Origin: CAWCQC01 sp963819905
GTDB lineage: Bacteria; Actinomycetota; Thermoleophilia; Gaiellales; Gaiellaceae
Direction of reading: 5' to 3'
Assembly: GCA_963819905.1 (NCBI GenBank)
Contig: CAWFXP010000005.1
Span: 124,001 to 188,000 of the forward strand
Length of the DNA: 64,000 nt
Part shown: positions 24,010 through 31,556 of the stretch, piece after piece
Layout of the letters: every line of letters begins with the position of its first letter
Position numbering within the stretch: the first letter of the stretch is position 1
Program-made: the position numbers and the translations under genes
The notes under the pieces: model-generated
Databases searched by the model: none
Told to the model about the DNA's origin: nothing
Seen by the model: the letters and a program-made list of their open reading frames with translations, nothing else

Positions 24010-26064
24010 GTGCGAACACTTACCCTCAACCTCACCTACAGGAGCCCGGCGCTGCCCGCCGGAGCCGTTGCTATTGGCGTCTGGCTTGCGTGGGCCGCCT
24101 TCGCGGGCGGTTACTGGCCTACTCAGTGGGGAGTGGTCGGCACCGGCCTCGTCTTGCTCGTCGCGGTTGCAGCGGTCGTCTCGCCGCCTTCGGCTTCCGG
24201 CTGGGGGCGGGCGCGCATCGGGATGCTTTTGTCGCTCGCCGCCTTCGTTGCCTGGAACTACCTCTCGATCTTGTGGGCCGATTTCCCCGCCGACGCATGG
24301 GTCGGGGCGGACAAGACTCTGGTCTACGCGGCGGGCTTTGCTCTGTTCGCGATGTGGCCCTGGACGCAGCGCGCAGTCACGCTCATGCTAGCCCTGTTCA
24401 CGTTCGGCGCAGCGATATTCGGGGTGGTCACACTCGTCCGGCTCGGACTCGCGAGCGATGCCACCGGGTTCTTCGAGGAAGGTCGGCTACGGGTGCCGAT
24501 CGGCTACGTGAACGGCAGCGTCGCATTTTGGATGTCGGCCGTGTGGCCGGCCCTCTACCTCGCGAGCAGCCGCGCCCTCCCCTTGCTCGTGCGAGGCTGC
24601 GCGCTCGCGGCCGCAGGACTCTTCGTCGATCTGGCGCTGCTCGGACAGAGCCGGGCCTGGCTGTTCCTCATGCCCGTGGCGGCCGTTGTGGCGCTCCTGC
24701 TCGCGCGTCAGCGGCTGCGCCTCATCCTCGCCGGCGCGCTCGTCTGCGCGGCCGCGCTCGCAATCCTCGGGCCGCTCCTCGACCTGCACGACCAGTTCGC
24801 CGGCGCAGTCGTCACTGACCTCGCGGTCGGGTCGCAACCGTGGCTCATCGGCGGAGCATGTCTCGTCCTTTTCACGGTAGGAGTGCTCTGGTCGGTGGTC
24901 GACTCGCGGATAACGGTGCCTCGATCGGTGCAGCTCGGGCTCACGGCCGTGGTCGTCGCAGCGTGCCTCGCCGGCGCAGGCGTCGTGGGTGTCGCAGCGG
25001 CGACCCGAGTCGAAGATCCCGGTGCTTGGATTCGCGATCGCTGGGACGACTTCGCGGGAGGCGCGGCTCGCGACGACGAGGGGTCGCGCTTCACGGGTTC
25101 GCTTAGCTCGGGCCGCTATGCCGAGTGGAAGGTCGCCTGGGCCGAATTCCTCGCACACCCCGTCGTCGGCATCGGCTCGGACAACTACGCTGCCGCCTAC
25201 CTGGAGCGACGAGAGGACAACTCGCGAGAACCGCGCTATCCGCACTCGATCGAGCTCCGCATGCTCAGTCAGCTAGGCGTGGTCGGCACGGCCCTGTTTG
25301 CAGCCTTCATCGCTGCCGCTGTGTGGCTCGCGCTGTCTCGCCGCCGTCGGCTCGACGCGATCTCCGGCGGTGCAATCGGCGCCGCGATCATGGTCTTCGC
25401 GTACTGGGTCCTCTACGGGTCGCAGGACTGGTTCTGGGAGATACCGGCGCTTGCCGGTCCGGCGCTCGGTCTCCTCGGCCTCGCGGGGGCAGCCGTGATC
25501 ACAGACGAGGAAACCGTGATCACGGACGAGGACGCTGGCGACGAGATCACCAGCAGGAAGGGGAGCACGACAGCACGCATGACGGGAGCCATTGCGGTCG
25601 TCGCGGGCGCGCTCGTCGCCGGCACCGCTCTCGTCCTCCCCGCTCTCGCGGCGTCCTACTCCGACGCCGCGCTGGGCGGCTGGCGGCGGGATCCACCCTT
25701 GGCGTATGCACGCCTCGACCGCGCAGCCAGCCTCAATCCGCTGAGCGCGGAACCGTTCGTGCTGCAAGGTTCCATGGCGCTCCAGATCGGAGACTCGGAT
25801 CTCGCGCGCCGGGCGTTCGAGCGAGCCCTCGACCGAGAGCCGCAGAATTGGTATGCCTACCTCCAGCTCGCGATGCTCGAAGGGTCGCTCGGGAACACGG
25901 CCGCCGCCCGCGCGAACCTCGCTCGGTCGCTCGCCCTCAATCCGAACGACAAGGTCGCCGACAAGGTCCGCCGGCTTCTCGACGAGGGGCGAGAGATCGA
26001 TCCGAACGAGCTTAACGCACGCTTCTTGCGGCAGTTCGCTACCCGGTTTCCAGGGTCTTTATAG
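24010..26064 (+). CDS. O-antigen ligase family membrane protein with C-terminal TPR domain
   Basis: The 684-residue product has about 10-12 membrane segments in its first 500 residues. A large periplasmic loop (about 330-420) holds GRYAEWKVAWAEFLAHPVVG, GSDNYAAAYLERR and PHSIELRMLSQLGVVGTALF, the Wzy_C signature of O-antigen ligases and polymerases. After the last membrane segment (about 565) come TPR helices (DLARRAFERALDREPQNWYAYLQLAMLEGSLG, in two repeats). Such ligase-TPR fusions are frequent in exopolysaccharide loci. It would polymerise the glycan exported by a flippase. The gene ends inside a 29-bp repeat that recurs before the next gene. Confidence 0.8.
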   Translation: MRTLTLNLTYRSPALPAGAVAIGVWLAWAAFAGGYWPTQWGVVGTGLVLLVAVAAVVSPPSASGWGRARIGMLLSLAAFVAWNYLSILWADFPADAWVGADKTLVYAAGFALFAMWPWTQRAVTLMLALFTFGAAIFGVVTLVRLGLASDATGFFEEGRLRVPIGYVNGSVAFWMSAVWPALYLASSRALPLLVRGCALAAAGLFVDLALLGQSRAWLFLMPVAAVVALLLARQRLRLILAGALVCAAALAILGPLLDLHDQFAGAVVTDLAVGSQPWLIGGACLVLFTVGVLWSVVDSRITVPRSVQLGLTAVVVAACLAGAGVVGVAAATRVEDPGAWIRDRWDDFAGGAARDDEGSRFTGSLSSGRYAEWKVAWAEFLAHPVVGIGSDNYAAAYLERREDNSREPRYPHSIELRMLSQLGVVGTALFAAFIAAAVWLALSRRRRLDAISGGAIGAAIMVFAYWVLYGSQDWFWEIPALAGPALGLLGLAGAAVITDEETVITDEDAGDEITSRKGSTTARMTGAIAVVAGALVAGTALVLPALAASYSDAALGGWRRDPPLAYARLDRAASLNPLSAEPFVLQGSMALQIGDSDLARRAFERALDREPQNWYAYLQLAMLEGSLGNTAAARANLARSLALNPNDKVADKVRRLLDEGREIDPNELNARFLRQFATRFPGSL

Positions 26065-26091
26065 TTCGCTACCCGGTTTCCAGCGTCTTTA
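26033..26091 (+). repeat. Tandem 29-bp direct repeat (period 30) across the gene end and next promoter
   Basis: AGTTCGCTACCCGGTTTCCA, followed by G/C and GTCTTTA, occurs at 26033-26061 and 26063-26091 with a single mismatch. The first copy encodes the last residues of the ligase protein; the second supplies the -35 region (TTTACG) of the LPFTG gene. Confidence 0.9.
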
Positions 26092-26116
26092 CGATCGCCG
26101 GACGGTGCGCTACGCT
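26088..26116 (+). promoter_or_regulatory. Promoter of the LPFTG mini-protein gene
   Basis: TTTACG (26088-26093), a 17-nt spacer and TACGCT (26111-26116) are followed by AGGAGG (26137-26142) and the ATG at 26155. Its -10 is identical to that of the trp promoter. Confidence 0.5.
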
Positions 26117-26154
26117 GAGTCTGCTGATCACCCAGAAGGAGGACGAACCCCAAC

Positions 26155-26418
26155 ATGCGACTTCGCCTCGCCAGCCTCATCGTAACCGGCTCGCTGTTCG
26201 CGCTCGGCGTGGTGCCGGCCGCGCTTGCCGCCGATCCCGACGAGATCGTCTACGGCGGCGACGCTGGCAACGTGCAGCAGGATCTGGCTTCCGGCGCGCT
26301 CGGTAGCGATGGCACTCTGCCGTTCACCGGCCTGAACCTCGTGCTGATCGTTATCGCCGGTATAGCGCTGGTTGCCACGGGCATCTTGCTGAAACGCCGT
26401 TCGAACCCGACCGGCTAG
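26155..26418 (+). CDS. LPFTG-anchored mini-protein (87 residues)
   Basis: A signal peptide ends after PAALA (residue 25). A short acidic mature segment (ADPDEIVYGGDAGNVQQDL) follows. LPFTG at 55-59 leads directly into a hydrophobic span (about 60-80) and the basic tail LLKRRSNPTG. This is a complete cell-wall sorting signal on a mature part of only about 33 residues. A sortase gene lies 900 nt downstream on the same strand. Once processed it would leave a peptide of about 30 residues on peptidoglycan. A strong hairpin follows the gene, so it is probably transcribed alone and perhaps abundantly. No homologue family is recognised. Confidence 0.75.
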   Translation: MRLRLASLIVTGSLFALGVVPAALAADPDEIVYGGDAGNVQQDLASGALGSDGTLPFTGLNLVLIVIAGIALVATGILLKRRSNPTG

Positions 26419-26440
26419 CTTCTCGATTCGTCATCGGATC

Positions 26441-26472
26441 GGCGACGCCTGAGCGCGGGCTCAGGCGTCGCC
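26441..26472 (+). terminator. Strong hairpin after the LPFTG gene
   Basis: GGCGACGCCTGAGC and GCTCAGGCGTCGCC form a perfect 14-bp stem with loop GCGG, 22 nt after the stop. There is no U tract (GTCTCC follows), as is common for terminators in GC-rich genomes. Confidence 0.65.
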
Positions 26473-26479
26473 GTCTCCT

Positions 26480-27244
26480 GTGCGCGCGCCTCTCATCCTC
26501 TGTTACCACGCCGTGTCCTCGACCTGGCCGGCAGGGCTCGCCATTCCGGAGGCTTTGTTCCGCGAGCAGGTCGGGATGCTCGCACGCCGGGGCTTCGTCG
26601 GGCTGACGTTGGCCGACGCGGAGCGCCGGCGCCAGAAGGGGTGCCTTCCCGACCGGTGCGTCGTGGTGACCTTCGACGACGGCTACGAGTCCACGGCCCA
26701 GGCGAAGCCGATTCTCGACGAGTTCGGTTATCCCGCAACCGTGTTCGCGGTCACGAGCTTTCCCTCGTCGGGCCGGCTCCTATCGTGGCGTGGGGTCGAG
26801 CAGTTCACGACCGGTGCGAACGCGGCCGAGATGACGCCACTCAGCTGGGACCGCCTGGGCATGCTGCAGCAGGCAGGCTGGGAGATCGGCTCGCATACCG
26901 TCACGCACGCCGATCTGACGGCGGTCGATGACGAGCAACTCGCGGAGGAGCTCGCGCTCTCGCGCGAGGCCGTTATGAGCCGCCTCGGATCATGCGAGAC
27001 GATCGCCTACCCGTACGGACGCGCAGACAGGCGGGTCGCGAGCGCGGCCCGCCGAGCGGGTTATCTGGCTGGAGTCAAGCTGAAAGCAGCGCCCTGGTAC
27101 GACGAGCCGCTGCTACGACCGAGACTCGGGATCTACCGCAAGGACGTTGGCCTACGGCTCTGGACAAAGCTCTCACCGGCGTTCACTTCGCTCAGGCGGA
27201 GCCCGCTCGCCCGTGGGGCCGCGCGACTTGGCCGCGGTGCCTGA
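26480..27244 (+). CDS. Polysaccharide deacetylase (NodB domain)
   Basis: GTG 26480 gives 254 residues beginning RAPLILCYHAVSS. VVVTFDDGYES at about 60 holds the catalytic and metal-binding Asp pair, EIGSHTVTHADLT at about 135 the two His ligands, and TIAYPYGRADRRV at about 175 the Arg-containing motif. No signal peptide is evident, so it may act in the cytoplasm or be exported another way. It removes N-acetyl groups from a hexosamine polymer, probably the locus glycan. The start codon is only 8 nt after a terminator hairpin, so its transcript must begin within or read through the hairpin. Confidence 0.85.
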   Translation: MRAPLILCYHAVSSTWPAGLAIPEALFREQVGMLARRGFVGLTLADAERRRQKGCLPDRCVVVTFDDGYESTAQAKPILDEFGYPATVFAVTSFPSSGRLLSWRGVEQFTTGANAAEMTPLSWDRLGMLQQAGWEIGSHTVTHADLTAVDDEQLAEELALSREAVMSRLGSCETIAYPYGRADRRVASAARRAGYLAGVKLKAAPWYDEPLLRPRLGIYRKDVGLRLWTKLSPAFTSLRRSPLARGAARLGRGA

Positions 27245-27318
27245 GCGCCGTGGCCGTCAGAACCAGAGGGTCACGATCCCGGCCCGCTGCCCGCCGATGT
27301 GTCTATGGTGAGTGAGGA

Positions 27319-28047
27319 ATGAAACGTTTCCGCGGCCGCCTCGGAACGGCGTTCATCGTGGTCGGCCTGGCCGCGCTCGCCTACGGCGCGGCCATCTACT
27401 TCTGGCGCGACCCGGTCACCGACCTGTACGCGCGCTACCGCCAGCACCAGCTCGCCGGACAGCTCGACAAGGAGTTCGCGCAGTGGGAGGCGGAGAGCGC
27501 GGAGCCGGCCGCCAACGACGGCGACCAGTCACCCGCCGCCGACGAGCAGGCCGTGCGGCGCGCGGCGACGCTGTTCTCCGAGAGCATCCAGCCCGGTGAC
27601 CCGCTCGGGCGCATCGTCATCCCGAGGATCGGGATCGATCCCGTCTTCGTCAACGGCACCGACTGGAGCAGCGACCTCGCGAAAGGGCCCGGACGCTACG
27701 AGCAGACGTCGCTTCCCGGCCTCGGAAAGATGACCGCCATCGCGGGCCACCGCACGACCTTCGGCGCGCCCTTCCGTCACATCGACGAGCTGAAGCCGGG
27801 CGACAGCGTCTTGCTCGAGATGCCCTACGGGACGTTCACCTACCGCGTCGTCGGGAACGAGATCGTCGAGAACGACGACTGGAGCATCCTCGAGCCCCGC
27901 GCGTACGACACCCTCGTGCTTTCGGCGTGCCACCCGCTCTACAGCGCATCGCAGCGACTGATCGTCTACGCGCGGCTTGCCGAGGTCGAGCTGCCGAACG
28001 GCCAGTCGTTCCGGCCGCCGGCCACGCAGGCCGTCGCGTCCGGCTGA
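27319..28047 (+). CDS. Class E-type sortase
   Basis: The 242-residue protein has one N-terminal membrane anchor (TAFIVVGLAALAYGAAIYFW). The catalytic triad is visible: His144 in IAGHRTTFGAPF, Cys204 in LVLSACHPLY and Arg213 in SASQRLIVY. GRIVIPRIGID precedes the barrel. The pattern matches class E housekeeping sortases of high-GC Gram-positives, which usually cut LAxTG signals. The nearby substrate candidate has LPFTG. It would attach proteins to peptidoglycan precursors outside the membrane. The start is supported by a GAGTGAGGA ribosome-binding region. It is convergent with the L,D-transpeptidase gene. Confidence 0.88.
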   Translation: MKRFRGRLGTAFIVVGLAALAYGAAIYFWRDPVTDLYARYRQHQLAGQLDKEFAQWEAESAEPAANDGDQSPAADEQAVRRAATLFSESIQPGDPLGRIVIPRIGIDPVFVNGTDWSSDLAKGPGRYEQTSLPGLGKMTAIAGHRTTFGAPFRHIDELKPGDSVLLEMPYGTFTYRVVGNEIVENDDWSILEPRAYDTLVLSACHPLYSASQRLIVYARLAEVELPNGQSFRPPATQAVASG

Positions 28048-28069
28048 GACGAGCTCGGAACCGGCCTGC

Positions 28070-28918
28070 TCAGGCGACGATCTCGACCGGGGTGCCGGCC
28101 GGGATCTCCTCGAAGAGCCAGACGAGCACGTCGTTACGCACCCGGAGACACCCGTGGGACGCCGCCTCGCCGACGCTGTCCGGATCGTTCGTTCCGTGGA
28201 TGGCGATCGGGCCGCCCTGCACCCACTCCTGCAGGACGGGCGAGAAGGCGCTGATCCCGAGCGCCGCCGGACCGAACGGTCCCCACGGGTCGGGAGCGAT
28301 GAGACGCTGATTGACGTAGTAGCTGCCGGTCGGCGTGGGCGTCGCCGTCGCGCCGATGGCCGCGTCGATCGTGCGCACCCGGCGCCCCGCCCGGAAGACG
28401 TCGATCCGCCGCTCGGAGAGGTCGACCGCGATGCGGGTGGCGACGACGCCGAGCGCGACGTCCGCGGCCCGGACGTATCCAGTGACGCCGTTCGGGCGCA
28501 TCGGCAGCTGGACGCGGTACCACTCGGCGTCGCAACGGGCGTCCAGGCGCTCCGCGAGGACGCCGAACACCGTGGGAAAGCCGTTGACGTTCCGCCGGCC
28601 GAAGACCTGGAGCTTCTCGCCGCCCGGCCTCGCGTAGGCGACCGTGCGGCCCTGGGCGACCGCCGCGTACGCCTTGCGCTTCGAGCGGAGCGCTCGCTCC
28701 TCGCCGGGCAGGCAGCTGCCGCCCCTCGCGTCGGCGCGCTCGGCAACCGGCGGCAGCTCCTCGGCGAGGCGTGACAGGAAGGGCGAAGGCACGGGGGCGG
28801 CGGCCGACCGGGCGGGCTCGGACTGGTTCTCCCGGGCCGGCGTGGTCGTCGAGCCGCAGGCGGCGGCAATCGCGGTCGAGACGAGGACGAGCAGGCAGGT
28901 CGCCGAGCTGCGCCGCAT
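28070..28918 (-). CDS. L,D-transpeptidase (YkuD domain) lipoprotein
   Basis: The signal peptide ends in AIAAAC (Cys21), suggesting a lipoprotein. Residues about 155-282 are the YkuD fold with IAIHGTNDPDSVGEAASHGCLRVRN, the H-x(n)-SHGCxR active site with its nucleophilic Cys. A region before it (about 70-150) could be an SH3-like or wall-binding segment with two further cysteines. The enzyme makes 3-3 cross-links in peptidoglycan outside the membrane. It starts 61 nt from the divergent CAP-domain gene. Confidence 0.88.
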   Translation of the reverse strand: MRRSSATCLLVLVSTAIAAACGSTTTPARENQSEPARSAAAPVPSPFLSRLAEELPPVAERADARGGSCLPGEERALRSKRKAYAAVAQGRTVAYARPGGEKLQVFGRRNVNGFPTVFGVLAERLDARCDAEWYRVQLPMRPNGVTGYVRAADVALGVVATRIAVDLSERRIDVFRAGRRVRTIDAAIGATATPTPTGSYYVNQRLIAPDPWGPFGPAALGISAFSPVLQEWVQGGPIAIHGTNDPDSVGEAASHGCLRVRNDVLVWLFEEIPAGTPVEIVA

Positions 28919-28979
28919 GTGACGATCGTAGCCAGAAGGCCCCGTGTCAGCCGTCCCGGTTCCCTATACTCCGACCTTC

Positions 28980-29504
28980 GTGCTCGGGGGAAGGCACACG
29001 GCGCAGCGCCTCGCGCTCGTATCGACCGTAGTCCTGCTCGCAGCGCTCGTGTGGGCCGTGACCGCCTCAGCCGGTCGCGTTGCCATGAACGACAACCTCT
29101 CGGCAGAGGTCACTGCCGGTATCAACGCCGTCCGCGCGAAGCATGGCCTGCGAAGGCTCAAGTACTCCATTCGCCTGACGCGCGCGGCGCGCGCCCACGT
29201 CACGGCGATGGGCCGGAAGGGGTTCTTCAGCCACTCCTCCGCCGGCGGCGCCAGCTTCGGGCACCGCCTCCAGTCGTACTACGGGTCGAAGCTGGTCGGC
29301 GAGGTCATCTACTGGCAACAGGGAGCCGCCTCCGCCGCCCAGGTCGTCTCGTTGTGGCTCGGAAGCTCGCCTCACCGCGTTCAGCTTCTCGCCCGCCGCT
29401 GGCGGGACATCGGCGTGGGAGCGGTCTTCGTCCGGAACGCCCCGGGCGTCTTCAGGGGCCGCGACGTGACGATCGTCGTGGCCGATTTCGGCACCCGCCG
29501 CTGA
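28980..29504 (+). CDS. CAP (SCP/PR1-like) domain secreted protein, copy 1
   Basis: I start at GTG 28980 rather than 28944, because a TATACT box (28965-28970) lies only 9 nt upstream and the earlier start would place the promoter within the gene. A signal peptide (LALVSTVVLLAALVWAVTASA) leads to a CAP domain with INAVRAKHGL, HVTAMGRKGFFSHSS, VGEVIYW, and WLGSSPHRVQLLARRWRDIGVG, ending DVTIVVADFG. The usual CAP His and Glu residues are present. Function of bacterial CAP proteins is not settled; a wall or surface role fits. A second copy follows at 29571. Confidence 0.8.
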   Translation: MLGGRHTAQRLALVSTVVLLAALVWAVTASAGRVAMNDNLSAEVTAGINAVRAKHGLRRLKYSIRLTRAARAHVTAMGRKGFFSHSSAGGASFGHRLQSYYGSKLVGEVIYWQQGAASAAQVVSLWLGSSPHRVQLLARRWRDIGVGAVFVRNAPGVFRGRDVTIVVADFGTRR

Positions 29505-29515
29505 CGCCCCGCCGT

Positions 29516-29531
29516 TCCCCCGTTCGGGGGA
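29516..29531. terminator. Hairpin between the two CAP genes
   Basis: TCCCCCG and CGGGGGA form a 7-bp stem around TT, 11 nt after the first CAP stop. There is no T tract. Confidence 0.4.
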
Positions 29532-29570
29532 TGCCCGGCGTCGCGCAGACGCCGATCCGCGTCGTAGACC

Positions 29571-30083
29571 ATGCGGCGTGCACTCATCCTCCTGGCTACC
29601 TGCCTCCTGGCAGCCCTCCTCGCGACCGGCGCCTCCGCCGTGCCCGTCGTCCAGGGCGCGCCGACGGCGCGCGACGATCTGCAGGCGCCGATCGTCGCGC
29701 TCGTCAACCGCGCCCGGGCCGAACGGGGCCTGCGGCCGCTCCGGGTCTCCCGGCCGCTCGTGCGCGTCGCACGCGCCCACGCGCGGGCCATGGGGAAGCT
29801 CGGCTTCTTCGCACACGAGTCTGCCGACGGGACGTCTCCGTCGGAGCGCATCCGGCGACGCTACGGCGGCGCGGTGGTGGGTGAGACGATCCTCTGGCGC
29901 TCCCCGGACGTGTCGCCCGAAGGAGCGCTGGCGATGTGGCTGACGAGCGCGCCGCACCGCCGGATCCTGCTCGGCGGCGCGTTCCGAGACGTCGGTGTCG
30001 CCGCCGTCCACGTAGCGGGCGCAGGAGGCGACTTCGGCGGCCGCGACGTGACGATCGTCGTCGCGGACTTCGGCCGCCGCTGA
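29571..30083 (+). CDS. CAP (SCP/PR1-like) domain secreted protein, copy 2
   Basis: A 170-residue protein with signal peptide (ALILLATCLLAALLATGASA) and CAP domain: IVALVNRARAERGLRPL, HARAMGKLGFFAHES, GEAI-type motif as VVGETILW, and WLTSAPHRRILLGGAFRDVGVA, ending in the same DVTIVVADFG as copy 1. The two genes are clearly a tandem duplication but have diverged in sequence, so the event is old. It is convergent with the adenosyltransferase gene (7 nt apart). Confidence 0.85.
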   Translation: MRRALILLATCLLAALLATGASAVPVVQGAPTARDDLQAPIVALVNRARAERGLRPLRVSRPLVRVARAHARAMGKLGFFAHESADGTSPSERIRRRYGGAVVGETILWRSPDVSPEGALAMWLTSAPHRRILLGGAFRDVGVAAVHVAGAGGDFGGRDVTIVVADFGRR

Positions 30084-30090
30084 CCGAGCC

Positions 30091-30675
30091 TCAGCGCTCG
30101 CCGCCCGGCTTCCAGAGCGGCTCGCTGACTCCCGCCTCGGCGTTCGCCGCGCGCGCGAGGATGAAGAGCAGGTCGGACAGCCGGTTCAGGTAGGCGATCG
30201 CCGCCGGCGTGACGTCGGTGGCACCGGCCAGCGCGACGGCGCGGCGCTCGGCGCGACGGCAGACGGTGCGCGCGACGTGCAGCCGCGCGGCGACCTCGCC
30301 GCCCCCCGGCAACACGAAGCTGCGCAGCGGCTCGAGGCGCTCGTTGACGAGGTCGCAGACGCCCTCCAGCCAGAACACCTGCTCCTCGGCCACGCGCAGG
30401 CGTTCGCGGGAGCCTCCGCCCGGGACCGCGAGGTCGGCGCCGAGGTCGAACAGGTCGTTCTGGATCCGCTCGAGCCAGGGCCGGTACTCGTCCGGCGGCC
30501 CGGCGGCGAGCACGGCCCCGAGCGCCGCGTTCAGCTCGTCGACCGTCCCGTAGGCCTCGATGCGCGGATCGGTCTTCGTGACGCGGCTCCCGTCGCCGAG
30601 GCTCGTCTCCCCCGCGTCGCCGGCGCGCGTGTAGATCCGCGTCAGGCGCACCGGCTCGTCGCGCTTGCGGCTCAC
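30091..30675 (-). CDS. Cob(I)alamin adenosyltransferase, PduO type
   Basis: The 194-residue product carries RIYTRAGDAGETSLGDGSRV (ATP-binding signature), DPRIEAYGTVDELNAALG, IQNDLFDLGADLAVPGG and the C-terminal ARTVCRRAERRAVAL and IAYLNRLSDLLFILAR helices. It transfers the adenosyl group of ATP to cob(I)alamin to make coenzyme B12. It is last in a minus-strand operon after the thiolase and hydroxyacyl-CoA dehydrogenase, and it suits a methylmalonyl-CoA mutase elsewhere; a MeaB-like gene sits at the right edge of the window. GTG start, 15 nt after the upstream stop. Confidence 0.9.
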   Translation of the reverse strand: MSRKRDEPVRLTRIYTRAGDAGETSLGDGSRVTKTDPRIEAYGTVDELNAALGAVLAAGPPDEYRPWLERIQNDLFDLGADLAVPGGGSRERLRVAEEQVFWLEGVCDLVNERLEPLRSFVLPGGGEVAARLHVARTVCRRAERRAVALAGATDVTPAAIAYLNRLSDLLFILARAANAEAGVSEPLWKPGGER

Positions 30676-30690
30676 GGCTCGACCGGCCCG

Positions 30691-31528
30691 TCAGCCATAG
30701 GTGAAGAACCCGCGTCCCGTCTTGCGTCCGAGCCTTCCCGCCGCCACGTACTGGCGCAGCAGGGGGCAGGGCGCGTACTTCGGGTCGCCGAAGCCCTCGT
30801 GCAGGACGTCCATGATCGCGACGCACGTGTCGAGGCCGATCAGATCCGCCAGCGCGAGAGGGCCCATCGGATGGTTGAGGCCGAGCTTCGCGATCGTGTC
30901 GATCGCGTCGGCGTCGGCAACGCCTTCCATCAGCGCGTAGGCGGCCTCGTTGACGAGCGGCATCAGGATCCTGTTCGCCACGAACCCGGGGAAATCGCGG
31001 GACTCGGCGGGCGTCTTGCCGACGTCGCGGGCCAGCCGAGGTCACGGCGGCCGCGGTCTCGTCCGATGTCTCGAGCCCCCGGATCACCTCGACGAGCCCC
31101 ATCAGCGGAACCGGGTTGAAGAAGTGCATGCCGACGACACGATCCGGCCGGCCGGTTGCCGCACCGAGCCGCGTGATCGGGATGGAGGAGGTGTTGGAGG
31201 CGAGGACGCCGGCCTCCGGGAAGAGCGCGTCAGCGTCCCGGAACACGGCCTCCTTCGCGGCTGCGTCCTCCACGATCGCCTCGATCATCAGATCGGCGGG
31301 AACGAGCTCACCGGCCGGCTGTATGCGCGCGAGGACTTCGTCCGGGTCGTGCGGCGCGCCTTTCGCCGCCAGCTTCGCGAGGCTGCGCCCGATCCCCGCG
31401 AGGCCGTGCTCGACGGCGCCCGGCGCCGTGTCGACGAGCGTCACGCGCCGTCCCGAGGCCGCGATGACCTGCGCGATTCCGGCTCCCATCTGGCCCGCGC
31501 CGACGACGAGGACGTGCTCGAACCTCAT
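30691..31528 (-). CDS. 3-hydroxyacyl-CoA (3-hydroxybutyryl-CoA) dehydrogenase, one apparent frameshift
   Basis: The N-terminal half is in one frame (HVLVVGAGQMGAGIAQVIA, the NAD-binding loop, to MHFFNPVPLMGLVEVIRG with the catalytic His, and ETSDETAAAVTS). From about 31036 the protein continues in another frame: LARDVGKTPAESRDFPGF, NRILMPLVNEAAYALMEG, LNHPMGPLALADLIGLD and a C-terminal TGRGFFTYG. Dropping one base at about 31036 restores a 278-residue enzyme of normal length. It oxidises 3-hydroxyacyl-CoA with NAD. It sits between the thiolase and the adenosyltransferase in one operon. Confidence 0.85.
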
Positions 31529-31556
31529 GCCCCGATCGGCGCGCAGACCGTGCTCC

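Noticed and set aside
12524..28047. A true exosortase/PEP-CTERM system
   Set aside because: Several genes resemble such loci, but no eight-membrane exosortase and no PEP-CTERM signal are present; the only sorting signal is LPFTG and the enzyme is a sortase.
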